Positions 1 through 7,874 of a stretch of 64,000 nucleotides of DNA are shown here, piece by piece. This DNA is from a virus, in IMG/VR virus record IMGVR_UViG_3300047476_002078, positions 230,802 to 294,801 of that record; one strand, written 5' to 3'. The position numbers and the translations under genes are program-made. How positions within the stretch are numbered: position 1 is the first letter of the stretch; each line of letters begins with the position of its first letter. Under the pieces are notes generated by a model that had not been told where the DNA came from, did not search any database, and saw only the letters and a program-made list of their open reading frames with translations.

Positions 1-379
1 GATGACCGTAAACTTCATCGGTTCCAAAATTAACAATTTTCGGCACTTTATATTGAAGGCATACTTGAAATAGATTAGCAGAGCCTAGAATATTAGTCAT
101 AATAAAGTCTTCGTAACCTTTAATTGATTTATCAACTGAAGATTCTGCGGCAGCGTGAATTACTAAATCAAAACACCCATGCTCAACGAAAACATCTTTT
201 ATATCTTCTATATTTTTTAAATTTCCTTGAAAGAAAGTACAATCTACTTCATTCAAATGTTGTTTAAAACCGCTATACTCTAGGCTATCAAAAACTACTG
301 TTTTGTATCCAGCATTTACAAACTCTCGAACTACTTGAGAGCCTATAAATCCACACCCTCCTGTTATAAGAACCTTCAT
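1..379 (-). CDS. NAD-dependent sugar epimerase/dehydratase, RmlB-like (partial)
   Basis: The N-terminal 126 residues are present; the rest lies beyond the window edge. The protein opens with a Rossmann GGCGFIGS dinucleotide-binding motif and continues to a STDEVYG-like segment (read here as FGTDEVYG), which is characteristic of dTDP-glucose 4,6-dehydratases and related extended short-chain dehydrogenases. Its ATG abuts the stop codon of the RmlA-like gene upstream of it, so the two are probably co-translated. By family knowledge it would dehydrate or epimerise a nucleotide sugar made by that neighbour. The exact substrate (dTDP-glucose or another NDP-sugar) cannot be read from a fragment. Confidence 0.85.
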   Translation of the reverse strand, partial: MKVLITGGCGFIGSQVVREFVNAGYKTVVFDSLEYSGFKQHLNEVDCTFFQGNLKNIEDIKDVFVEHGCFDLVIHAAAESSVDKSIKGYEDFIMTNILGSANLFQVCLQYKVPKIVNFGTDEVYGH

Positions 380-1243
380 TTATACTCTCCACTTATCTAA
401 TTTTTTTATGTGTTTTTTTAATTCATCTTTTATTTCTTCAGAATTTTTTTCGATTAGTCCTTCAGCTTTTGTTTTTGAAAAAGGTAATGCTAAGTCTAAC
501 GAAAAGTGTTTATCAAAACGCTCTTTGTATTTATCTTTATTAGCGTGAATAAAATTAGCCCCATTAAGAAGTGTTTCAGGCGAGCCTAAATCTGTCCAGT
601 ATCCTTTTAAAAGACCCCAATTAAGATTTTGCTGATCGTGATAATGCTGAATAATGTCAGTAACTTCTAGTTCCCCTCTATTTGAAGGTTTCAAAGTCTT
701 GATAATATCAAAAACATCTTTATCGAAAATATAAGCTCCTACAATTGCTAAATTAGATTCTGGATTTTTTGGTTTTTCTACAATTTTTGTAATTTTACCA
801 TCAACAACAGTTGCCACGCCGTAAGCGGAAGGGTCTGTGACTTCTTTTAGAAGAACCTTTCCTCCGCCTTTATAATCTTTAACGAAATCAGTTAAATCAT
901 CTTCAAATAAGTTATCCCCAAGAATGACACATACAGGTTTACCTTCAGCGAAAGGTTTAGCACATCTTAGGGCATCACCGATTCCACCTTCACCATACTG
1001 TCGAGCATAGTTTAGAGATTTAAGACCAAATTCACGACCATTTCCTAGATAATCCATAGTGTCTCCACTATGTCTTCCTCCAGTAACAATAACCACTTCA
1101 TCAATCCCTGCTTCCACTAAACTTAGAAGAGGATAGTCCATCATAGGTCGGTTATAAACATAACATAAATGCTTGTTTGTTATTCTATGAGTGTAGTAAC
1201 CCATTCTTGTTCCTAATCCACCAGATAAAATAACACCTATCAT
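380..1243 (-). CDS. Sugar-nucleotidyltransferase, RmlA-like
   Basis: A 287-residue protein of the length expected for glucose-1-phosphate thymidylyltransferase. The N-terminal LSGGLGTRM signature binds the nucleotide. NKHLCYVYNRPMMDYPL corresponds to the conserved SKQLLPIYDKPMIYYPL region, and VILGDN and EKP motifs follow in order. The family joins a sugar-1-phosphate to dTTP or another NTP, giving the activated sugar used by the downstream RmlB-like enzyme. It is in one minus-strand run with that gene and with a glycosyltransferase, suggesting a three-step route that decorates phage DNA, a virion protein or a host glycan. Nucleotide preference is not evident. Confidence 0.88.
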   Translation of the reverse strand: MIGVILSGGLGTRMGYYTHRITNKHLCYVYNRPMMDYPLLSLVEAGIDEVVIVTGGRHSGDTMDYLGNGREFGLKSLNYARQYGEGGIGDALRCAKPFAEGKPVCVILGDNLFEDDLTDFVKDYKGGGKVLLKEVTDPSAYGVATVVDGKITKIVEKPKNPESNLAIVGAYIFDKDVFDIIKTLKPSNRGELEVTDIIQHYHDQQNLNWGLLKGYWTDLGSPETLLNGANFIHANKDKYKERFDKHFSLDLALPFSKTKAEGLIEKNSEEIKDELKKHIKKLDKWRV

Positions 1244-1259
1244 AAAAATCCTCCGTAAA

Positions 1260-2399
1260 TTATTTAATGTTCAAAACTGAATTATAAGCGTTCATCCAAA
1301 GGTTTACATTGTTTGAAATGTTATAATCTTTCAAAGCAGTTAAATAACCGTTTTCAGCTAAAAACCCTTGTTGAATTGGATTTTGAATAATTAACTTTAA
1401 ATGCTTGTACCAATCTTCTGCAATGCCGTCAGAGTTTAAATCATTAGAGCAAAGATAACCATTTATGCCATGAGTGATTGTTTTTGAATAATTTTCAACT
1501 TTTGATGCAATTACTGACGCTTTCAAGGCAAAAGACTCTATAACTTTAAGATTGCTTTTTGCTCTGTTAAACGGGAGTTCAACTATCGGGCACACTGAAA
1601 TAGTCGGACCTATTTTTATTAAAGTGTGTAAAACTCCGTGAAAATTATTAACTGCAATAGGGTCAACAATGACTAATTGATCTGGAATATCCTTCATGTA
1701 ATCTAAAAATTCGGCAGTACAGCACCCAACTTTCATGATAATTAATTCTGGGTTTTCATGAGCTAAGAGAGCTAACGTCTTATCTACTATTTTTAAATCT
1801 TCCCGATGTGTAGGTGAACCCCACCACATGATTTTTAATTTACCTTTTAGTTTACGCATAACTTCATCTTGAGGCAAAACTTGATTAGTTTTGTTTCGAG
1901 ATAAAATATTTTTTGGGTCTTTGAACACTATATACTTATAAAAATGATCGGAAGGCAGTCCTGAGAAATTTTTTATCTGCTCTATGTCCATACTGTTCGG
2001 TAAAACAAATATGTTTGGATTAAGAGCTAAATTAACCTTTCTAAGATAATCTGTTGTGACTGTGCAAGCGTCACAATTTTTTATAAAATTTATTATCTTT
2101 TCTTTTTTATCTTTATAAAAACTGTGAGCAGAATTCCATTCTGGTATTTCAGTCATTAAATCATCAAATTCTAAAATAACAGGCTTGTTTAATGATTTTG
2201 CAATCTCAATATACGGAAAAACACTATCTTGGTACTGCTTTTGTATGATGATAATGTCTGCCCATTCCAATTCTTCTTTATCGTACTTAAAAGATATACG
2301 AGCAGTAACATTAGGAATTTTATTCAAATATTTAAAAGGTATTTGAAGTCTAAACAGACCACACCCATCAAATCCTGAAATGTATCCTAATATTTTCAT
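1260..2399 (-). CDS. Glycosyltransferase, GT-B / group 1-like
   Basis: A 379-residue protein. The start GYISGFDGCGLFRLQIPFKY resembles the glycine-rich donor-domain opening of phage and bacterial group 1 glycosyltransferases. There is a VILEFDDL segment near residue 77, VFVLPNSMD near 132, and a C-terminal donor domain with KIMWWGSPTHREDL and RAKSNLKVIESFAL. It is separated by 16 bp from the RmlA-like gene and probably uses the nucleotide sugar made by that pair. The acceptor is unknown: base, capsid or tail protein, or host surface are all possible. It is the first gene of this minus run, and a divergent small gene starts 62 bp upstream. Confidence 0.75.
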   Translation of the reverse strand: MKILGYISGFDGCGLFRLQIPFKYLNKIPNVTARISFKYDKEELEWADIIIIQKQYQDSVFPYIEIAKSLNKPVILEFDDLMTEIPEWNSAHSFYKDKKEKIINFIKNCDACTVTTDYLRKVNLALNPNIFVLPNSMDIEQIKNFSGLPSDHFYKYIVFKDPKNILSRNKTNQVLPQDEVMRKLKGKLKIMWWGSPTHREDLKIVDKTLALLAHENPELIIMKVGCCTAEFLDYMKDIPDQLVIVDPIAVNNFHGVLHTLIKIGPTISVCPIVELPFNRAKSNLKVIESFALKASVIASKVENYSKTITHGINGYLCSNDLNSDGIAEDWYKHLKLIIQNPIQQGFLAENGYLTALKDYNISNNVNLWMNAYNSVLNIK

Positions 2400-2438
2400 T
2401 TTTTCTCATTGCATTAAATAAATTTTTATCTTTTTAAC

Positions 2439-2444
2439 TATAAT
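2439..2444 (+). promoter_or_regulatory. Predicted -10 box (TATAAT)
   Basis: A perfect TATAAT lies 17 bp before the ATG of the small gene at 2462, in the 62-bp gap between two divergent genes. No convincing -35 hexamer is seen at 16-18 bp spacing, so recognition may be extended or phage-specific. An AGAGG ribosome site follows at 2453-2457. Confidence 0.45.
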
Positions 2445-2461
2445 AGCAAAGAAGAGGTTTA

Positions 2462-2689
2462 ATGAAATCTTTTTTAATTGCAAATTTGAATGATCTGGAA
2501 ACCTTGAAAGGTTCGAGTGTTAAAGATTTAACTGTTATTGCTAAAAGACTTGAGGATGTTCTTGTTACGGATTTTTTTAATTTTCCTGAAAGAAGTATTA
2601 CCGTAAATTTTAATCCTTTAAATGGTCGTATATCTTTAGAATTTTGTCTTAAAAACAATGAGTTTTTGGCTATAGGTGACAAGGAATGA
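2462..2689 (+). CDS. Hypothetical small protein, 75 aa
   Basis: I do not recognise the family. The 75-residue product has an N-terminal helix-like half (ETLKGSSVKDLTVIAKRLEDV) and a second half of alternating polar and hydrophobic residues that could form a small sheet. An AGAGG ribosome-binding site 4 bp upstream and a TATAAT box support the start. Its stop overlaps the ATG of the next small ORF (ATGA), indicating coupled translation. It is a short plus-strand island between two minus-strand genes. Confidence 0.6.
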   Translation: MKSFLIANLNDLETLKGSSVKDLTVIAKRLEDVLVTDFFNFPERSITVNFNPLNGRISLEFCLKNNEFLAIGDKE

Positions 2690-2790
2690 AAAAATTACTT
2701 TTTTTAGGTCTTGTTATCAGTGTCATAATTTTTAAAGGTTTTGCTATTGAAAGTTGTGAGAAAATAAAAAGTAAATTCAAAAAAGGTTAG
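2686..2790 (+). CDS. Tiny secreted or membrane peptide, 34 aa
   Basis: A 34-residue ORF starting inside the stop of the previous gene (ATGA overlap, with an AAGGA ribosome site 2681-2685 just upstream). It has a basic start (MKK), a hydrophobic core LLFLGLVISVIIF, then GFA followed by ESCEK. That is the shape of a signal peptide with possible cleavage after FA, or a single short membrane segment, leaving a lysine-rich tail with one cysteine. No family is recognised. The 3' end overlaps the convergent 2OG oxygenase gene by 14 bp. Confidence 0.5.
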   Translation: MKKLLFLGLVISVIIFKGFAIESCEKIKSKFKKG

Positions 2791-3436
2791 CTATTTTATT
2801 TTTATCTGTATTTTCTTTATAACCGAATCTACATATTAAACTGTATCTTTCAATGTCAGCATTTAGTTTATTTACTTTATGGCAAAATATAGGAACTACG
2901 TTACATATCGACACAAGCACTCCATGAACAGGTAATACTTCACCTGTTTTAATAACACTTGATGCTATGCCCCATCCGTTATTATCTAAATTCCATTTAC
3001 CTAGTTCTAAGTGACCTCCCCAGTCTAAGTTCCAAACCTTCTGGGTTGTTAAATATAAAACATTGGTAATGTGTACACCTTCATGCACATCTTGATGCCA
3101 ATTTAATCCTGTTCCTTGATTATACTTATGTAGCATTACATTGAATTGACTGAATTCACCGTAAATTAAATTAAAGTAATCAAAGTAAGGCTCTTGTGAA
3201 AGTTTTTTCCAAAAATTTAAAAATTCACTAGGAACAATATTATCAGATGTTTTATTACTGTAGCCTGTATCCCAAATAGGAATAAGAGGGTTTGTATCAA
3301 TTAGCTGTGATTCTCTGTTGAATTTTTCTTGGAAAACAAGGTTTAGAAGTTTATCACTTTCGATCTCATCTAAATAATTAACAGTGAAGCCTTTTGTAAA
3401 ATACTCTTCAATATTAAATTGTTTATTTTTTAACAT
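2777..3436 (-). CDS. 2OG-Fe(II) oxygenase paralogue A
   Basis: A 219-residue protein of the 2-oxoglutarate/Fe(II) dioxygenase fold. The HxD iron ligands are H114 and D116 (NWHQDV), the distal histidine is H186 (FCHKV), and R197 (RYSL) is placed to bind 2-oxoglutarate. A YGEFSQ stretch before the core and VHGVLVS before the distal histidine are shared with three other proteins in this window (35344, 36006, 50173), so they form one expanded family. Members of the fold hydroxylate proteins, nucleic acids or small molecules; the substrate is unknown. The start overlaps the end of the primase zinc-finger gene by 14 bp, so it is co-transcribed with replication genes. Confidence 0.82.
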   Translation of the reverse strand: MLKNKQFNIEEYFTKGFTVNYLDEIESDKLLNLVFQEKFNRESQLIDTNPLIPIWDTGYSNKTSDNIVPSEFLNFWKKLSQEPYFDYFNLIYGEFSQFNVMLHKYNQGTGLNWHQDVHEGVHITNVLYLTTQKVWNLDWGGHLELGKWNLDNNGWGIASSVIKTGEVLPVHGVLVSICNVVPIFCHKVNKLNADIERYSLICRFGYKENTDKNKIANLF

Positions 3437-3962
3437 TTAAAATCTCTTGAGCTTTTAACTTGACTTTATCAATCAATTCAAAGTTATTATTTTTAAAAGC
3501 GTCATCTAAAACGTATAAGAGCTTTGAATATTTCTCTAAGCCTATTTCCTTTTTCTTATCAATCAAAAATTTTTCGGTTCTATTGAATTCATACTCGATA
3601 GAAACTTTTGGTTTTTCTATTTCATCTGAAAATATTTTTTCAACTTCTTCTTCAACTTCTTCTAGTTTGGGTATGTTGTACTTTTGTTCTAAAGCTCTTA
3701 AAGCATTTGGTAGTTTTTCTATATGCTCTTTTTCTTGAAAGAAAGAAATAACATCAAAGTGCCTATGACAAGCAAAACAATGAAAGTGCCCTTCTGCATA
3801 TACGTGAGCCGATGGAGTGTTGTCTCTTCCATGAAAGGGACAACGCATTTGGAACTCATCTCCGACGTATTGATTAGGAAGTAGTCCGTAGTCTTGTATT
3901 AAACTTCGTATTTTTACACGACTTTTTATGTTATCTATACGTTTTTTTAATAGATCACTCAC
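3423..3962 (-). CDS. CHC2 zinc-finger primase-like protein, no TOPRIM
   Basis: A 179-residue protein whose N-terminal 75 residues match the DnaG CHC2 zinc-binding domain: ligands C41, H44 (CPFH), C62 and C65 (CFAC), with the NTPSAHVY loop between. In primases this domain recognises the initiation site on single-stranded DNA. The rest is a charged helical tail with no TOPRIM catalytic motifs, so the protein cannot prime alone. The catalytic part may be encoded outside the window, or this may be a helicase-associated specificity factor. It overlaps the DnaB-like helicase gene by 4 bp, in line with a joint role. Confidence 0.78.
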   Translation of the reverse strand: MSDLLKKRIDNIKSRVKIRSLIQDYGLLPNQYVGDEFQMRCPFHGRDNTPSAHVYAEGHFHCFACHRHFDVISFFQEKEHIEKLPNALRALEQKYNIPKLEEVEEEVEKIFSDEIEKPKVSIEYEFNRTEKFLIDKKKEIGLEKYSKLLYVLDDAFKNNNFELIDKVKLKAQEILNVKK

Positions 3963-5467
3963 AAGCTTGCTTCAACTACTTTTCCTAGAGGTACATCATA
4001 GTGGTCAGCGTTAAACCAAATTCTACCACAAGATAAAGCAGTTTCTCCTATGAAAGGTTTAAAAATGGCTCCATGTCTGTTTTTGATACAACCTATATGA
4101 ATTGTATTACTATCTCTCAATTCTTGGTTTAGGTAAGTGTAAATAACGTAATCTGCCGATCTTTCAGCTTCGTTGGCGTAAGATAAATGGAAGGTGTTAT
4201 AAACAGGTTTATCAATATCTTTAAAGGATTTGCTTTCTCCTTCTTTCTCTGTTCTTTTAACAACATCTTTTTTACCTTCACGGTTAATTTGGAAAGGGCA
4301 TAGCATTGCTACTCCTTCATTACCGTTAAAGGTCAGAGCTAAGTTTTTTAGCTTCTTCATGATCTGGTTGAGTGCTGCACCTTCATTCATATTCTTTGAA
4401 TGGTCGTCAGGAATCATTAGTCCGGGGTAATCCACAATAACTAAATGTATTGGAGCGATTCTATTAAAGTAGTTTAATTTTGCAGCCAACAGAGTTGGAG
4501 TCAATTCTGAGTTAGGTTCCCACACAGTAAAGTTTCCGTATGGAACAGTTTTATCTTTTCTTGTAGCTCCTCTCAATGACCAGTCTGTAAGAGCGAACTT
4601 GTACCAAAATTCTTGCCTTGGTGACATTTCTCCGTTCTTTATCTCATCACGAGTCATAGTAATATCGCAGTTATTTTCTCTTTGTAGAACTGGATTGTTA
4701 GCATGAATACAATAAAGAATATCTTCAAGGTTCTCTTTGGACATTTCGAGAGTTACGTATAGAACATTAAATCCGCCTTGTACGCAGGCATTATAAGCCC
4801 AGTTTATTGCGAGAGTTGTTTTACACTCACCTACGGAGCCAGCGATCAACATCATCTCTTTTCGCTTGATACCTTTGACATTGACATCAATTTCTCTCAA
4901 TCCACTAAGAATACCGTAATTTGCTAAAGAGTTTTCTTTGGCTGCTAAATAACGCTCGTAAGCAGTATTAGTTGCTTTAGAAAGTTCTACTTCTGTTTTT
5001 TCTTGCAAAGATTGATAGTAAAACTGTTCAGAATTTTCAATCACATAATCAAGAGCATCTTTTGTTCCTTTAAGGAGTCTTTTACCGATTTTAAATTCTT
5101 GATTGTTAATATCATTAGCTTCTTTTAAAACCTTGTTAAAAGATTTTCTGTGAAGTTCAGTGATACACTCTTTTATGATAAACTTAAAACCTGAGCCTGT
5201 ATGAAGAGGGTAATTTTTTAAGTCTTCTAATTCGTCTTTTTCATCGAGCATGGCTCGTGAAACAAACTCTTCTTGTAAAAAATTAACAGTAGGGTAATCG
5301 TTTAGATCATTGTAATAGCTTTTAATAAAATCATATACGTTCTGTAAGGAAGAACTAACTTCTTTAAAGTTTACAGGACTATCCAATACTAAAAAAGCAT
5401 TGTCAGCTAGATTATCATTTTCGTTAATTCTAATTAAGCATCTTAAAAATCTTCTTGCTACTTCCAT
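3959..5467 (-). CDS. DnaB-family replicative helicase
   Basis: A 502-residue protein. Residues 1-170 look like a DnaB N-terminal and linker region; the RecA-like motor starts near ISGLREIDVNVKGI (about 186). The P-loop is GSVGECKT at 210-217: the usual glycine before the lysine is a cysteine (C215). A segment LYVTLEMSKENL (switch region) follows, then Walker B HLVIVDYPGLM and a late motif IGCIKNRHG. The family unwinds DNA 5'-3' as a hexamer at the fork. The gene sits between the CHC2 protein and a loader-like protein (1 bp gap), forming a replisome cluster. The P-loop change is unusual, but the rest of the core is intact. Confidence 0.88.
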   Translation of the reverse strand: MEVARRFLRCLIRINENDNLADNAFLVLDSPVNFKEVSSSLQNVYDFIKSYYNDLNDYPTVNFLQEEFVSRAMLDEKDELEDLKNYPLHTGSGFKFIIKECITELHRKSFNKVLKEANDINNQEFKIGKRLLKGTKDALDYVIENSEQFYYQSLQEKTEVELSKATNTAYERYLAAKENSLANYGILSGLREIDVNVKGIKRKEMMLIAGSVGECKTTLAINWAYNACVQGGFNVLYVTLEMSKENLEDILYCIHANNPVLQRENNCDITMTRDEIKNGEMSPRQEFWYKFALTDWSLRGATRKDKTVPYGNFTVWEPNSELTPTLLAAKLNYFNRIAPIHLVIVDYPGLMIPDDHSKNMNEGAALNQIMKKLKNLALTFNGNEGVAMLCPFQINREGKKDVVKRTEKEGESKSFKDIDKPVYNTFHLSYANEAERSADYVIYTYLNQELRDSNTIHIGCIKNRHGAIFKPFIGETALSCGRIWFNADHYDVPLGKVVEASL

Positions 5468-5468
5468 A

Positions 5469-6317
5469 CTACTTGCCCTTTTTGTTTTTAGCTTTTTTGG
5501 CTAGGGCGGTGATTGATCTATTTATATCGCCACTTGTAGGAGTTGATATTGAAGTTACGGCTAAAGTTTCTTCTATGTAAAAATCATCTTTTTTACCTTG
5601 AAACTCGCTAGAACCTAAATTTACTTTTGGTAATTTTTGAATTCGATTACGTAAGTCAGAATCTACATGTTTATTTGTAACGGTTGGAGTTTTATTTAGA
5701 AACCAAATAGGTAAAAAGTTTCGCTCTCTATGGGTCATTAATTCACTCAAATGGGGAACATCTGAAACATTGAAATGACTTTCTTCTTCTAAATCAAATA
5801 TCAATAATTTGTATCTATCTAATTGGTTAAAGTTACTACTATCACCATCAAATTTTAAACTACGCAAATCTGGGACAGTTAAAAATTTATAATCGAAATC
5901 TGTGCATTTAAAGTCCCAAATTAAATCTCGTATAAATGTTTTTAAATGCAAACAAAAATGAGTGTATTCACTAATAACAAAAGAATGTGAAAGCATTTTT
6001 GTATTTGGGTTGTAGAGTTTTAACAAATGTGTTGTTTCAGGTGTTTCAAACTTTAATTGTTTTAGCCTGTTATCATAGTATAAGCTGGCTTTAAACTCTT
6101 TTTCGGCTCCACATCTTATTCTGAGAAAGTCTTTCTTTTTGTCATCCCAGACTCGATGAGATTCGTCGAATCTTGAAATTTTTTTACCGTATATTTTTAG
6201 GCAATACGGACAAAGCATAGATTCGTCTCTGTTTGAGGCATCATCGTTTGGTAATGAATTGAAAGCTTTTAAAGCTTCTTCTGCTACCTTCATAAGTTTT
6301 TTAATGTCATCTGCCAT
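5469..6317 (-). CDS. Degenerate DnaC/DnaI-like helicase loader candidate
   Basis: A 282-residue protein with no clear close relative. An N-terminal CPYC (about 36-39) and a later RIRCG could form a zinc-binding module as in DnaI. Residues about 165-215 read like the AAA+ core of a helicase loader: a Walker-B-like LLIFDLEEE, a LSELMTHRERNFLPIWFLNKT stretch with the loader-type LPxxxxxN order, then DLRNRIQ resembling a sensor-2/arginine region. No usable P-loop is present; NPNTKMLS lies where it is expected. Its place one base from the helicase gene and overlapping the SNF2-like gene supports a loader role. This is inference, not a firm family match. Confidence 0.45.
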   Translation of the reverse strand: MADDIKKLMKVAEEALKAFNSLPNDDASNRDESMLCPYCLKIYGKKISRFDESHRVWDDKKKDFLRIRCGAEKEFKASLYYDNRLKQLKFETPETTHLLKLYNPNTKMLSHSFVISEYTHFCLHLKTFIRDLIWDFKCTDFDYKFLTVPDLRSLKFDGDSSNFNQLDRYKLLIFDLEEESHFNVSDVPHLSELMTHRERNFLPIWFLNKTPTVTNKHVDSDLRNRIQKLPKVNLGSSEFQGKKDDFYIEETLAVTSISTPTSGDINRSITALAKKAKNKKGK

Positions 6318-7869
6318 GAGCGTCTCTCACCATTTCATTGAAGAGGTTACTAGAAAAGTCTTCATCAAAAGCCAATTCTCCTGTTTTCATCTCTCCAAAA
6401 ACCGAGGCTACCAATCCCTGTTTACTTTTTAGAGTCTTTAAAACGTGTTCATCAATCGTTTTACGGTTCACTAAATGAAGAACTAGGATGGAAGAATGTT
6501 CACTTCCTATCCTTTGTGCTCGTCCAACGAGTTGTAAATAATCACCGTAACTCCAAGGATTGTCAAAAAATATAAAAGTTGAAGCAATTTGTAAGTTAAT
6601 GGATTCACTTCCAGCACGGTTAATAAAAATAACATTGACACCGCTTTCTTTATCTTGGAAGGACTTTTTATTTTCTTCCCGTTCATCGGAGTCTTCATCT
6701 CCGGTGATGCGTGTCATTTTTATTTTTTTCTTATTAAAAAGTTCTTCAAATCTGTCGATCTGTTTTTTGAAATTAGTAAAGATGATTACTTTTTCATCAA
6801 TCAACTCATCTTCTAATAATCTAAACAGTTCTTCTTCTTTTGAAGAATCAGCATCAATTCCAACAATGTTTGGAGAATTAGAAATTTGTTGGCAATATAT
6901 TAACGCTGACAATCTTTCTACTTTCTTTTCTTCTCCATTATCGAGATTTAAAATACCTTGTAATGCCTCTTGATATATTTCTTCTTGCCTAGTTTTAAGC
7001 TCTAACTCAATCGTTTTGCTAATCAATACAGGCAATTCTTTTGCTACATCTTCTTTTTTTCTTCCTAAAAAATAAGGGTCAATATTTAGTCTGAACTGGT
7101 TCAAATTTTTGTACCCTACGACTTTTGGTATTTTTCTTTTAACTTTTCCAAAAACCATGGGCATTAACACAGTACGACAATAATCTTTTCGGAATTGAGT
7201 TATGTTCTTAAACAGTCCCGGAACTATCGCAGAATAAATAGAAAAAGCTTCTTCTAATCTGTTTTTAATGATTGTAGCACTTAGCCCTACAGACCTTTTT
7301 GCTTTGAATGACGTTTCTTTTACGGCTCTAAAAGTTATAGTCTTTTGATTTTTAAAATATGAAGCCTCATCAAAAATAACCATGTACTCCCCTAATTGAG
7401 GTACTAAGGTTTCATATTCTTCAATCAAAGTATTGTAATTCATAATCATTACATCTACGTTGTTTTTGAAGAACTCTGATATTTGATATTTGCGTGATTC
7501 CCCTGATTTTAAAACAACTTTATCTACTTTTACGGTGAAAGAGCCTATGACTTGTGCTGTCAAAACCGTAAATTTTTCAACTTCAGACTTCCATTGATAC
7601 AAAGCAGACTTTGATGCAATAACTAATAATTTTAAATTACGGTTTTTTTCTTTTTGGTAGCAAAAGGCTGCTAAAGATTGAAGAGTTTTTCCAAGACCTG
7701 CCGCATCCCCTAGAACCATTCGAGAACATGCTATTAGGTGATACACTCCTATAGCTTGATAGTTTCTAAGTTTGACTTCTTGTTTTATTAATGCACAATG
7801 TTTTAGAACAAGATTGTCTTGTTGTCTTATTTCTAAAAGGCGTGTATAGTTTTCTGGAACAGGGAGCAT
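6307..7869 (-). CDS. SNF2-family DNA helicase/translocase
   Basis: A 520-residue SF2 protein of the SNF2 type. Motif I is GDAAGLGKTLQ near residue 53, preceded by a Q-motif-like RNYQAIGVYHL. Motif II is FDEAS followed by FKN. Motif III is GLSAT. The C-terminal lobe has VIIFTNF, INRAGSESINLQ (motif V) and QLVGRAQRIG (motif VI). Phage proteins of this type remodel or unwind branched DNA and protein-DNA complexes during replication and recombination. The gene overlaps the loader-like gene by 11 bp. Its start lies only 5 bp from the start of the divergent gene at 7875, leaving almost no room for separate promoters. Confidence 0.88.
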   Translation of the reverse strand: MLPVPENYTRLLEIRQQDNLVLKHCALIKQEVKLRNYQAIGVYHLIACSRMVLGDAAGLGKTLQSLAAFCYQKEKNRNLKLLVIASKSALYQWKSEVEKFTVLTAQVIGSFTVKVDKVVLKSGESRKYQISEFFKNNVDVMIMNYNTLIEEYETLVPQLGEYMVIFDEASYFKNQKTITFRAVKETSFKAKRSVGLSATIIKNRLEEAFSIYSAIVPGLFKNITQFRKDYCRTVLMPMVFGKVKRKIPKVVGYKNLNQFRLNIDPYFLGRKKEDVAKELPVLISKTIELELKTRQEEIYQEALQGILNLDNGEEKKVERLSALIYCQQISNSPNIVGIDADSSKEEELFRLLEDELIDEKVIIFTNFKKQIDRFEELFNKKKIKMTRITGDEDSDEREENKKSFQDKESGVNVIFINRAGSESINLQIASTFIFFDNPWSYGDYLQLVGRAQRIGSEHSSILVLHLVNRKTIDEHVLKTLKSKQGLVASVFGEMKTGELAFDEDFSSNLFNEMVRDAHGR

Positions 7870-7874
7870 ATTAT

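Noticed and set aside
6507-6973. ORFs on both strands inside the SNF2-like gene
   Set aside because: They lie wholly within conserved helicase motifs of the main frame and have no start signals.
7791-7874. Longer start (ATG 7791) for the gene at 7875
   Set aside because: It would overlap the divergent SNF2-like coding region by 79 bp, and the good GGGAG site is placed for 7875.
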